A DNA stretch of 64,000 bases from Demequina lutea. GTDB taxonomy: Bacteria > Actinomycetota > Actinomycetes > Actinomycetales > Demequinaceae. Positions 46,358 through 54,819 of this stretch are shown here, piece after piece. The translations under genes and the position numbers were made by a program. The notes under the pieces are model-generated. The model was not told the DNA's origin. It saw only the letters and a list, made by a program, of their open reading frames with translations, and did no database searches. Within the stretch, counting starts at the first letter, position 1, and every line of letters starts with the position of its first letter. The DNA lies in contig NZ_JACBZO010000001.1 in assembly GCF_013409005.1 (NCBI RefSeq), positions 2,170,001 to 2,234,000 of the forward strand. The letters run 5' to 3'.

Positions 46358-47065
46358 CCACCCCAAAGTCAAGACAGCACCGGTTGCTTTGCCTCCGCTG
46401 ATGCCCTGCTTGCGCTTGACGATCGAGGTAGACACCTGCCCTTGTGCGTGGCAATGCGGGCAGATCATCTGCGAGTTAGGGCTCGGAAGTTTTCCCACGT
46501 CACGACGATTCGGTGCGGCGAGTATCGCCGTCGCCTTAGCGACAGGCAACGCCTCGTTGACGCCATGGGTTGCAGGCTGGATGTAGGGGGTGCCAGCGGT
46601 AAGGAACGCCTCGTTGACACCGTAAGTTGCCTGCTCGGTCGTGAACCCGCTTAACTCCACTTCTGTGATGAGTTCGGAGCGGGAGAATGATCCGATTTTG
46701 CCTTCAGGCTTACGGGTTTTGTAATCGAGCAAGAACTTGGCCCAGTTCGCCGCCTGCTCGTTCCAGTCCACGTTCATGGTGTCAACGGCATACTCCGCGT
46801 CAGCGTCGGTGAACCCGCCAACCTGCAATGTTGCGATGAGGGAGTCCCGGGATAGCTCGGCATAGAATTCATTTTTTGCGGACGCGACGGCGTTCTTCTG
46901 CGCGTCCGTTTCGGCTTGGGTTTCGGCGGCGGCTGGGGCAGGTGGGACGCTCGCCGGTCTCGTCGACGGAGTCCACCCTGTCCCATCCCACCAACGAGAC
47001 AGACCGGAGTCAGACATGTCCGGGTACCAGCCTGCTGGCATGGGGGCGGGCGGAAGTTCTGACAT
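46274..47065 (-). CDS. DUF2510 - Ltp-repeat - zinc ribbon protein
   Basis: A 263-residue modular protein. Residues 8-35 are a DUF2510 motif ([19 protein letters not shown]). Residues about 58-170 hold two repeats of the host cell surface-exposed lipoprotein (Ltp) type ([40 protein letters not shown]). The C-terminus has two CxxC pairs ([19 protein letters not shown]) with a hydrophobic run between, probably a zinc ribbon plus a membrane segment. There is no signal peptide. Ltp proteins of phages block superinfection, but such repeats are also common in actinobacterial cell proteins. Function is not known. Confidence 0.75.
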   Translation of the reverse strand: MSELPPAPMPAGWYPDMSDSGLSRWWDGTGWTPSTRPASVPPAPAAAETQAETDAQKNAVASAKNEFYAELSRDSLIATLQVGGFTDADAEYAVDTMNVDWNEQAANWAKFLLDYKTRKPEGKIGSFSRSELITEVELSGFTTEQATYGVNEAFLTAGTPYIQPATHGVNEALPVAKATAILAAPNRRDVGKLPSPNSQMICPHCHAQGQVSTSIVKRKQGISGGKATGAVLTLGWSLLATGLSRKVESTQAKCGNCGAVWNF

Positions 47066-47829
47066 GACGTTCTCCTTCGTCGCGCTTCGCTATCTCGTCA
47101 CCGTCAGCGAGACATCAAGTCCCGGTGGCAACTGGGCCCCGATAGCGACCCACATGCCACCCCGGCTGGGTCAACTGGTGGAACAGCCGACGCCTCCACT
47201 GTAGTGATCCGCTCCGGTTTACGTGGAGGATTGAAGGGCGCCAGGTCTTCTGCCGCTCCTGCGTGGGTTGCGCATCTGCGGTGACAGGGTGGCAACTGGT
47301 CCGAAAACGACCCCAGTCCCAACCAAGACGCCGCCCCACCTCGCACTAACGGGTTCACCCCAGGCGCGACTGGGGCCGCGACAACCCCCACCCGGGGACT
47401 GGGGCCAGCCACGCAGGTTCTCCCAGGGGCCAAGGCCGGTGGGTTTGCCCGCCGATTCTCTCTGTTCCCGGAGGTGGTCTGATGCCCACCTCCGCACGGG
47501 CCTCCGTCGCCGTGATCGTGCGGGAGGCGCGGCTCTGGACCCCCACGGGGGAACCCTCGACCTGCTAGCCCGCCTCTCCTCGTGGCAAAGTGGTCGGTCT
47601 GTTGAGCCATTTCCAACATCTCGGAGGCGTCGAGTTCGGTCGCTGGTGGTCGTGATCCTCGCGTGGGAGTCTCTTCACCCTGCTCCGACGTGCACCGGGT
47701 CGGCCAGATACCTGCTGAGTCTTGTGGAAAAAAACGCCGGGGGGAGATATCGCTCTGACCCTGGGAGCGACTCGTGGGTGGGGGGGGAGGGGGCTCCCCC
47801 CTACTCGGTGGCGGGGTTGGGCGCGCGTG
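47066..47829. other. Non-coding accessory stretch with recurring GTGGCAA motifs
   Basis: Open frames on both strands here are Arg/Pro-rich and without family resemblance. The motif GGTGGCAACTGG occurs at about 47123 and 47289 and a variant CGTGGCAAAGTGGTC at about 47580, in a style reminiscent of the repeated ends of IS21-type elements. A G-run/C-run inverted repeat near 47780-47806 lies just beyond the IS110-HNH stop and could terminate it. Confidence 0.4.
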
Positions 47830-48519
47830 TCACCATGCGACTAGGCGTGTCGTCGATGTGGCGCGCGTGACTGGCGCGACGGTGGGCGCGTGTAGTGGTT
47901 TGTCGCCGCGTGCTTGGTTGCATCGTCGGCAGACGATGCGGCTCATGTTCTCTACGGTGTCGGGACCGCAGTGGGCGTGGGGTGTGATGTGGTCGGGTTC
48001 GGCTGAGTTCGGCACGCGTGTGGTCTCGTAGTCGAGCCGTACGCCGCAAGTGCGGCCGGGGTGATGTTTGCACGCGAGGGAGCACGGGCAGTGTGTGAGT
48101 CCTGCGTCATGTGCGAGTGCGAGTGCGAGTGCTTCGACCAGACCATCGCCCCCCTTCGGTGCAGCCGTTGCACGCCCAGACACCACCGCCTCGGCAGCCG
48201 AGTAGGCGTCGAAGACGTCTGTCTTGCCCCGGCGGTGGCGATCAAATCGGTTGGGCCGGTTCACCGCGAACACTCCGATGCCCGCCTCACGCACGGCGCG
48301 GGTCACTGCGGCCCCGTAGGAGCCGGTGCACTCGATACCCACGCTTGCCAGCGTGGGCCACGAACCCAGGAACCGTAACGCCGCCTGATAGCCAGCTGCG
48401 GTGGTTGGCACCTGGACATCGGCCAACCTCCGCCCAGCGGCATCGATCACCGCGACATGATGTGTATCTGCGTGCGTGTCAATCCCGCCGTAGACCTCGA
48501 TCTGATTGTCGTTCACCAT
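47830..48519 (-). pseudogene. IS110 transposase N-terminus fused in frame to an HNH endonuclease tail
   Basis: A 229-codon frame. Residues 1-130 match the DEDD (RuvC-like) domain of IS110 transposases (VYGGIDTHADTHHVAVID; GIECTGSYG; GKTDVFDAYSAAE). The C-terminal transposase domain with its Ser is absent. From about 145 it is an HNH domain of phage type (CPCSLACKHHPGRTCG, EPDHITPHAH, IVCRRCNQARGDKP). Probably a recombination product; activity of the HNH part is possible but unproven. The IS110 non-coding end that encodes the bridge RNA would lie at 48520-48700 if it survives. Confidence 0.75.
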
Positions 48520-48747
48520 AGGAACCGCGCCCTTCCGTATTGTCGGGTGCGCAGCCCGGCCGGGCGTCAGTCAGTTCACTATCGGGGACTCGCCAGACTC
48601 CTATCAGGACATCACGGCCCACCGGGCTGCACTTCGAAAGTGAGCCGAGCCGGTCGACACGTCGCAAGCAGGACAGCCACCAACCGGTGACGTCACAAGA
48701 GCCGTGAGTCAGACCCACCCACCAGACCATCCTGCGTCCAACGGGCC
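48520..48747. other. Flank of the IS110 remnant, possible relic bridge-RNA end
   Basis: No gene seen. IS110-group elements carry their guide (bridge) RNA upstream of the transposase, which here would be this stretch. Short inverted repeats are present (for example around GCAGCCCGG and CCGGGCTGC, 48551-48635), but no boundary can be set. Confidence 0.25.
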
Positions 48748-48809
48748 GAAGCCGCCACGTCCATCAAAGAGCCAGACCAACCGGTCCACGAGATCCATAG
48801 TGAAGAGCC
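48748..48809 (+). repeat. 62-bp direct repeat, left copy
   Basis: Identical at 60 of 62 positions to 59979-60040 in the same orientation. It begins GAAGCCGCCACG and ends GTGAAGAGCC, 11 bases before the first CRISPR repeat. The two copies bracket the whole CRISPR-Cas cassette (11.2 kb apart). On the minus strand it can read LFTMDLVDRLVWLFDGRGG, but no family is recognised. Confidence 0.95.
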
Positions 48810-48820
48810 AGTTATTGTCG

Positions 48821-50190
48821 GGATCACCCCCGCTCGCGCGGGGACGGCACACCGTCAAGGGTGCCTGCGGGTGCGCCGTTGGGATCACCCCCGCTCGCGC
48901 GGGGACGGCCTGATCGTCAACCCGATCACGTTCCCCGGAGTGGGATCACCCCCGCCCGCGCGGGGACGGCCCTATCCCTGTTGCCAACCGCGAATGGTGG
49001 CACGGATCACCCCCGCTCGCGCGGGGACGGCATTCAGGGTGCCTTCTTCAACATCACCAACGACGGATCACCCCCGCTCGCGCGGGGACGGCCAGAGTGC
49101 GATGACACCGAACGCCATGACCGACGGATCACCCCCGCTCGCGCGGGGACGGCCACCTCGCGTGCCAAAACGCACACCGCTACATGGGATCACCCCCGCT
49201 CGCGCGGGGACGGCAGCGTCAAGAGGTTGTTCATGGTGTCTCCTTAGGGATCACCCCCGCTCGCGCGGGGACGGCGACACAATGCTCAAAGACCCAATGC
49301 TCGACCTGGGATCACCCCCGCTCGCGCGGGGACGGCCGTCTGCGTCATGCTGTCCATTGCATGTGTTCCGGATCACCCCCGCTCGCGCGGGGACGGCCGT
49401 CTGCGTCATGCTGTCCATTGCATGTGTTCCGGATCACCCCCGCTCGCGCGGGGACGGCCGTCTGCGTCATGCTGTCCATTGCATGTGTTCCGGATCACCC
49501 CCGCTCGCGCGGGGACGGCGTCAAGGCGCGGCCGTCGCGACCGGTGCGGTTGGGATCACCCCCGCTCGCGCGGGGACGGCCGTCTGCGTCATGCTGTCCA
49601 TTGCATGTGTTCCGGATCACCCCCGCTCGCGCGGGGACGGCCGTCTGCGTCATGCTGTCCATTGCATGTGTTCCGGATCACCCCCGCTCGCGCGGGGACG
49701 GCCGTCTGCGTCATGCTGTCCATTGCATGTGTTCCGGATCACCCCCGCTCGCGCGGGGACGGCGTCAAGGCGCGGCCGTCGCGACCGGTGCGGTTGGGAT
49801 CACCCCCGCTCGCGCGGGGACGGCGTCGACGCCAGGGTGCTAGTGCGGTGCCCGTTGGGATCACCCCCGCTCGCGCGGGGACGGCGTTGGCTACGTCGCC
49901 GAGACGACGTATGGCACGGGATCACCCCCGCTCGCGCGGGGACGGCTGGTGCAAAGCTTGGTTGTATGACTGCTTGATGGGATCACCCCCGCTCGCGCGG
50001 GGACGGCGTTTTCAGACACGCCAGGGCGGCGGGGCTGGTGGGATCACCCCCGCTCGCGCGGGGACGGCGACACCTGTGCAGTCGTTGCGGACGTGGCCTT
50101 CGGATCACCCCCGCTCGCGCGGGGACGGCGCAACAAAGTGGTCCGTGGGAGACACGCTCGTGGGATCACCCCCGCTCGCGCGGGGACGGC
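48821..50190 (-). CRISPR. Type I-E CRISPR array, 23 repeats, 22 spacers
   Basis: A 28-bp repeat (on the + strand starting GGATCACCCCCGC and ending GCGGGGACGGC) recurs every 61 bp with 33-bp spacers throughout. In the transcribed (minus) direction it starts GCCGTCCCCGC, as in I-E arrays, so the leader is at the high-coordinate end next to cas2 and the old end is at 48821. The repeat at 48943 has one T-to-C change; the others look identical. Spacers at 49337, 49398, 49459, 49581, 49642 and 49703 are identical, as are those at 49520 and 49764. This is a perfect 244-bp tandem duplication (49337-49580 and 49581-49824). Confidence 0.98.
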
Positions 50191-50256
50191 ACTTCCTGAC
50201 CTGCGTCGATCCTACGCAATAGTCGTCTCGCCCTTCACTTCCCACCGCCCGCGGCG
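50191..50256 (-). promoter_or_regulatory. CRISPR leader
   Basis: A 66-base gap between the array and the cas2 stop, where new spacers would be added and the array promoter should lie. It is not notably AT-rich. The leader may extend into the end of cas2. Confidence 0.6.
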
Positions 50257-50661
50257 CTAGCCAGGTCTGGACCTCGACCGGGCGAACTTCCTCCGGCGCG
50301 CAGTTGAGCTCCAACCTGCGGCTACGTTCGACTTACCGCCCACCTCCGGCGTCATTGGCGCGTCCGGGATGGCGCTGGGTCCGTCGCCGGTCGCGCGCCT
50401 CATTATGAGTTGGATCCCGTCGAAGTCGACCGGCTTCCAGTCGTGACCGTAGGTGCGGAAGGCCAGGCCTTGCTCACCTTGCGCCGAGTAGACAAGGAGA
50501 GCACGGCCACGACCGATCATCTCGATGATTCTCTCCCAAGCCCGATCACGAACCCGCGCCGGTATGCGCCCGACGAAGACGCCGGGCGACACCTCGAGGA
50601 ACCATCGCGTGAGGTATCCACGTAGGCCTGCGGGGCACGCGGTCAGAACGATGACGACCAC
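50257..50661 (-). CDS. cas2: CRISPR-associated endoribonuclease/integrase subunit Cas2, type I-E
   Basis: A 134-residue Cas2e, part of the Cas1-Cas2 spacer integration complex. The core is VVVIVLTACPAGLRGYLTRW and the I-E specific stretches SPGVFVGRIPARVRD and GLAFRTYGHDWKPVDFDG follow. The GTG at 50661 is chosen because it lies four bases after the cas1 stop; the ATG further up overlaps cas1 by 53 bases. The C-terminal tail is a basic extension (TARRRKFARSRSRPG). Confidence 0.92.
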   Translation of the reverse strand: MVVIVLTACPAGLRGYLTRWFLEVSPGVFVGRIPARVRDRAWERIIEMIGRGRALLVYSAQGEQGLAFRTYGHDWKPVDFDGIQLIMRRATGDGPSAIPDAPMTPEVGGKSNVAAGWSSTARRRKFARSRSRPG

Positions 50662-50665
50662 GCGA

Positions 50666-51610
50666 TTACCAGTCGAGGTCGTCGTAGTTGGTGCCGCCGG
50701 CGACGGCGCGATCGTCACCGTCCCACAACGAGATGACGTCGACGTCTCCGGAGCTGCCGCCCTCGTCGTACTCGCCGAGCAGGAGCGTGTACACGTCCCT
50801 GACGGAACGCTCGAGGACGTGCTCGGCGTGCATGAGGTCCCTCATGTGTCTGCGGGTTGCGGCGCCGATGTCTCCGAGCTCATGGCGGGCCATCTCGAAC
50901 GCGGCAGGGATCGACGTGTCGGCCTTGTAGAGGTCCGCGATGTCGTAGACGAACGAACGATCGTGTCCGGTGTGGACGAATCCCAGCCCTGGTGAGCAGC
51001 CGACGGCGACGACAACGGCGTGCACCACGCCGTAGAGCGCGGTGTTGGCTGCGGAGAGTGCCTGGTTGACAGGGTCGGATGCCTCGAAGTCGTCGGGGCG
51101 GTAGTCGCGCGATCGCCATGGAACCCCGGTGCGTTCGCTCTCGGCACGGTACGAGGCGCGGACACGGGCTCCTTCACGGCCGCGGAGCTGCTGCATCGTC
51201 AGTCTTGAGGTGTCCTCACCCTCAAACCGCATCGCATACATCTGGCGAGCGACTGCGAGCCGTGAGCCCCGGTTGCTGACGAGTCGCGCCTGCGCGTCGA
51301 GAAGCCGTGATGAGCGTGCCAGCGGTCGCCCGTGGGCGTAGTAGCGGACCCCGCGCTCTCCCACCCACACTGCGGTCGATCCACTGTCGGCAAGCAGCAC
51401 CATGGCCTGGTGGCTCACCGTTGTTCCGGGCCCGAGCAAGAGGGCTCCCAAGGTTGCGGCGGGGATGTGGACTGTCCCCCGGGCGTCCGTACAGGTGATG
51501 GCGTTCGCATCGCGGTGGATGACCGCGTGCTCGACGTAGATGAAGGTCAGGCGGTCTTGGGCGCGCAGCAGCTCCGGGGTCTTTGCTGGTCGGGGACCGC
51601 CGCTGGGCAT
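50666..51610 (-). CDS. cas1: CRISPR integrase Cas1, type I-E
   Basis: A 314-residue Cas1e that integrates spacers. The catalytic metal-binding residues are plausible in AANTALYGVVH (Glu-equivalent region), GFVHTGHDRSFVYD (His) and IADLYKAD (Asp). The ATG at 51610 shares one base with the cas6e stop (TGATG). Confidence 0.95.
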   Translation of the reverse strand: MPSGGPRPAKTPELLRAQDRLTFIYVEHAVIHRDANAITCTDARGTVHIPAATLGALLLGPGTTVSHQAMVLLADSGSTAVWVGERGVRYYAHGRPLARSSRLLDAQARLVSNRGSRLAVARQMYAMRFEGEDTSRLTMQQLRGREGARVRASYRAESERTGVPWRSRDYRPDDFEASDPVNQALSAANTALYGVVHAVVVAVGCSPGLGFVHTGHDRSFVYDIADLYKADTSIPAAFEMARHELGDIGAATRRHMRDLMHAEHVLERSVRDVYTLLLGEYDEGGSSGDVDVISLWDGDDRAVAGGTNYDDLDW

Positions 51611-52263
51611 CAGTGTCGATCCACATGTGCCAGTGTCAGGAGGCCGCACCCGTACGCCTTCGCAGGGCCAATCCCGTCGACCATCGCGGTGCGCAGCAGA
51701 TCCGGGTCGACGACCTCAAGCCGCCCCTCGAAGATCGCCGTAGCGACGGTCACGCGTCCTTCCTGCCTTCGGAACGACCTCACGCCGCGTCCGTTGACGA
51801 CCACCTCAGGGTTCCCGTCCGTCGTCGGGATCTTGACTCCCCACTTGGCGGTCCGCGAGAGGAACCAGTCGAGCTGCTGCTGGGCGGTGACGCAACCCAC
51901 GCGCTGGGAGCGCTCACGATCTCCGACGCGCGTGGACCGCGTCGGGTTGGCCGCGAGTCTGAAACCCCAGTGCTGGCCGATGGCCAGGCTGTCCAGCAGC
52001 GAGGCCAGATCACCTGTGGACCACGTTGAGGTCGTGGGCCAACCTGCCTGCTCGACGAGGTGTGTGAGGTCCGGGCAACGCGGGCTCGACACGTAGAGGT
52101 ACGTGTGGCGTGGGCCGGAGTCGACGCGCCACAGGATCCGCCCATGATTCGCATCCTCGCTCGGGAAGCCTGCAAGGACGGCCGCATGCATCGCTTGGGG
52201 TGAGCCGAGGAGCTTCTGGGCTCCGCGGCGTGCTGGGTTGATCTCGAACTGCGTCAGGTGCAT
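51610..52263 (-). CDS. cas6e: crRNA endoribonuclease Cas6e
   Basis: A 217-residue Cas6e that cuts the repeat hairpin and stays on the crRNA 3' end. A His in SPQAMHAAVLAGFP (about 26) suits the catalytic position, and the Gly-rich loop near the C-terminus (GIGPAKAYGCGLLTL) is the family mark. One-base overlaps (TGATG) with cas5e and cas1. Confidence 0.93.
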   Translation of the reverse strand: MHLTQFEINPARRGAQKLLGSPQAMHAAVLAGFPSEDANHGRILWRVDSGPRHTYLYVSSPRCPDLTHLVEQAGWPTTSTWSTGDLASLLDSLAIGQHWGFRLAANPTRSTRVGDRERSQRVGCVTAQQQLDWFLSRTAKWGVKIPTTDGNPEVVVNGRGVRSFRRQEGRVTVATAIFEGRLEVVDPDLLRTAMVDGIGPAKAYGCGLLTLAHVDRH

Positions 52264-52979
52264 CAGGCTCCTCCGAGCGCGGCCATGGGCTGATGAGGGT
52301 CGTCGTGGGAGGTGAACCCGGCGAAGGTCGGGTTGGTCACCGTCACGATGCCCCGCTCGATGGCCCGCAAGGCGTAGAGACGTCGCTCCGGGTCGAAGCT
52401 GATCGGAAGGTCGGCGACAGTCAGCCAGTCCTCGGCACCCGGCTGTGCGTCGGCCACCGTCTCAAGCGCCACGGTCGAGGACCGATAGGTCTTCTGCCAC
52501 CACGGCGCGGCTCGCCACGGCTCATCGCTGAGAACCTCGTTGACCGACGCGTCGCGGCGAATGCCGAGCGTGACCGGTCCAGCAGGCGGGCACGACCGCC
52601 GTCCGAGGTAGAGCGGGTACACCGGGTGGCGCAGGGCGTCGTCGAGCTCGTCGATGAAACCCGGCTCACCCTCGACGACGGCGAGGAAGGCCGCGTCCGC
52701 GAGGTAGAAGCGGTAGGACAGGGGCATCGAGTGCGCGCCGTCCATCGTCCGTGCCGTCTGGAAGTCCCGCACGAGGCGACCGGGCTGGTCGACTCGGACA
52801 CCGAAGCTCACCGCCAGCAGGTCCTCAATCGGGTCCGTTCGGCGTCGCCCCGCGGCTGCGGCCAGCAGACCCAGGACGCCGCTCTTCGTCGGTTGGCTCT
52901 CGGTGGTTCGCCGAACGAACCTGCTGGACACGCCCCAGGACTGCATCGGGCCGGCCAGGCGCAGGACAAGGCAGTTCAC
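52263..52979 (-). CDS. cas5e: Cascade subunit Cas5e (CasD)
   Basis: A 238-residue RAMP subunit that caps the crRNA 5' handle. GTG at 52979 gives VNCLVLRLAGPMQSWG, the standard start, and forms a GTGA overlap with the cas7e stop. TKSGVLGLLAAAAGRRR is the family helix. Confidence 0.93.
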   Translation of the reverse strand: MNCLVLRLAGPMQSWGVSSRFVRRTTESQPTKSGVLGLLAAAAGRRRTDPIEDLLAVSFGVRVDQPGRLVRDFQTARTMDGAHSMPLSYRFYLADAAFLAVVEGEPGFIDELDDALRHPVYPLYLGRRSCPPAGPVTLGIRRDASVNEVLSDEPWRAAPWWQKTYRSSTVALETVADAQPGAEDWLTVADLPISFDPERRLYALRAIERGIVTVTNPTFAGFTSHDDPHQPMAALGGA

Positions 52980-54106
52980 CTCTCGCTCCCCAGCCGCTCC
53001 CGCACCATCGCACCGACCGCCAGCACGAGCTGGTCGAACGACGTGCGGGGCGCCAGCTCGTCCAGGGCTGCGGCGCGGGCACCGACACCAACTGTCCACA
53101 CCGCAACCGGTCGGGTCCCGTAGGCCGCGCCGATCTCGTCCGCGTAGGCGACGAGCGCCTGGACCGCGGCGTGAACCCGGCCGCTCGAGGCTGTCGAGGT
53201 GACCGCCTCTTCGAAGGCTCCGACGAGTGAGACGGACTGGTCTTCTCGGACGGACACCACGATGGCGTCTGGCAGGGTCCGGTTGGCGAACGTGTTCTGC
53301 TTGCCTGTTGGCATGGACGTGATGAAGGACCGCACGAACGCGTCGACCGCGCGGGCGGTCGCCTCGACGTCACCCAGGTTGCGTAGCAGTGCGTCCACGT
53401 CGACGGTGGCGTAGCGATACAGGGTGGAGGAGTTGAACTCGACGGTCCCGATCATCCCTGCGCCTGCGTCCTCTTCGGCGTCGGCGTTCTTGTGGTCGTC
53501 GACTGCGGTGAAGTAGTCGAACTCCGTCTCGACGCTGTGCACGCTGATGGCGTGGGCGACCTGCGCGGCGGCGTCGACGTTCAGGTCGGTCACGTCGGCG
53601 ACCATGCGGCCGAAGAGCGAGACGTCGATCGCGTTCTTGTCCTTGACGAGTGCTCGTGTGGCTTTCTTCTCGAGTGTCGCCAGACCGCCGGCCCGGAAGG
53701 TGTCCACCCCCAGCGCGGCCAGGGACTCGACCTGGCGTCGGCCGAGGAACACCAGGTACCCGGCCTCCTCGGTCTCACCCTTGCGCGGCTTGGACAACGT
53801 CAACCCTGTGGCCCGGAGCACCGCTGAGCTGATCTCGTCCCGCTGTGCCGGTTCCAGGTCGGGTGCCTGTCGCGCGATCTCCTCGGACATGAGCTCGACG
53901 ACCCTCTTGGTCCGCACCCCAAGGTCGGAACGGTCCAGGTACGTCTCGAAGTCTTTGCGCGTGGCCCGCTTCCAGGCCTGGCTTGATACGCGGGAGCGCC
54001 GGACGCCGCCGTAGACGGCTGTCTTGGGGCTGCCAGTGTCGTCCCGGTTGATGTTGCTCGGCGGAACGGTCTGGATGGCGTGGATGTCGATGATCGTGCG
54101 GGTCAT
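52976..54106 (-). CDS. cas7e: Cascade backbone subunit Cas7e (CasC)
   Basis: A 376-residue Cas7e, present in six copies along the crRNA. The N-terminus is IDIHAIQTVPPSNINRDDTG with YGGVRRSRVSSQAWKRA; the later FRSFITSMPTGKQNTFANRT-type stretch is the thumb region. ATG at 54106 overlaps the cse2 stop by four bases. Confidence 0.95.
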   Translation of the reverse strand: MTRTIIDIHAIQTVPPSNINRDDTGSPKTAVYGGVRRSRVSSQAWKRATRKDFETYLDRSDLGVRTKRVVELMSEEIARQAPDLEPAQRDEISSAVLRATGLTLSKPRKGETEEAGYLVFLGRRQVESLAALGVDTFRAGGLATLEKKATRALVKDKNAIDVSLFGRMVADVTDLNVDAAAQVAHAISVHSVETEFDYFTAVDDHKNADAEEDAGAGMIGTVEFNSSTLYRYATVDVDALLRNLGDVEATARAVDAFVRSFITSMPTGKQNTFANRTLPDAIVVSVREDQSVSLVGAFEEAVTSTASSGRVHAAVQALVAYADEIGAAYGTRPVAVWTVGVGARAAALDELAPRTSFDQLVLAVGAMVRERLGSER

Positions 54107-54819
54107 GATGCGTCCTCTCTGACCTGGTCGGCCGCGACGTCGTGGCCCTGGTTCGTGGTGCCCGCTGGTGTGCCTGGAGCACTGTCGCGGTCGATGCGGT
54201 AGTACTGGCGTCCCCATCTGAGCCGGACGGCGTCCGCCGTCCGAGGGTCCTGAAGCTGGAGCAGGTCGTCAGCGAGTAGCCCATAGTCGAGCGGTACCCG
54301 GTGCGAACGTAGCTGAGTGATCAGGCCCCGGAGGTGGTGGACCGTCTCGTCGAAAGAGGTGGCCGTGGCAGCGGCGTCGAAGCGACGTCGCACGGCGGAC
54401 TCAGCCTGCGTGGCCGACGCGAGCGAACGCACCGCTTTGCCGAGGCCGTGCCCGCGCATATGCATGGGCTCGGGCCGAGACTGTTGGTGCACCGCGTAGA
54501 GCGTGATCGCCGTGTACACGGCGCGCTCTTCGACGGTAGGGGCATCGGACACGACCCAGCCCGGCACGTTTGAGAGGGTCAGCTCCCAGAGTTCCGGGTC
54601 CCAACCGGGCGGCTTTCCGACGGCCCGGCGCAGGCGCGCAAGGACTGCGGTGGTCCCGGACGTGCCGCGGGTCGCTGCGAGTCGCGCGACCCGCGAGTGG
54701 ACCAGCTTCCCGACCTCGCCGAGCTTCGGCGCGTACTCCGCCGCGCCAGGGTTCGCTCTGGCGTCGCTGGCAGGTGCCCCCTCGGCACGGTGCCCTTGCT
54801 GGTCTTGTCGCTCGCTCAT
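54103..54819 (-). CDS. casB: Cascade small subunit Cse2 (CasB)
   Basis: A 238-residue helical subunit that stabilises the target/non-target strands. Family features are WELTLSNVPGWV, TAITLYAVHQQS and LGKAVRSLA. ATG at 54819 overlaps the cse1 stop by four bases. Slightly longer than E. coli CasB (160), as in many actinobacteria. Confidence 0.93.
   Translation of the reverse strand: MSERQDQQGHRAEGAPASDARANPGAAEYAPKLGEVGKLVHSRVARLAATRGTSGTTAVLARLRRAVGKPPGWDPELWELTLSNVPGWVVSDAPTVEERAVYTAITLYAVHQQSRPEPMHMRGHGLGKAVRSLASATQAESAVRRRFDAAATATSFDETVHHLRGLITQLRSHRVPLDYGLLADDLLQLQDPRTADAVRLRWGRQYYRIDRDSAPGTPAGTTNQGHDVAADQVREDAS

Noticed and set aside
47104-47619. 171-codon minus-strand frame and overlapping + frame
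   Set aside because: Composition is Gly/Pro/Arg-rich, there is no ribosome-binding site or family match, and short IS-like motifs explain the stretch better.
49229-49247. End of spacer 7 matches the bases at the WhiB/truncated gene junction (60118-60134)
   Set aside because: The shared 16 or so bases are a common AAGGAGACACCATG ribosome-binding site and start codon; the rest of the spacer does not match, so it is not self-targeting.
48861-50222. Open frames full of repeated GITPARAGTA- and GSPPLARGR-type peptides
   Set aside because: These are translations of the CRISPR repeats (28-bp repeat, 61-bp period), a known annotation artefact, not a protein.
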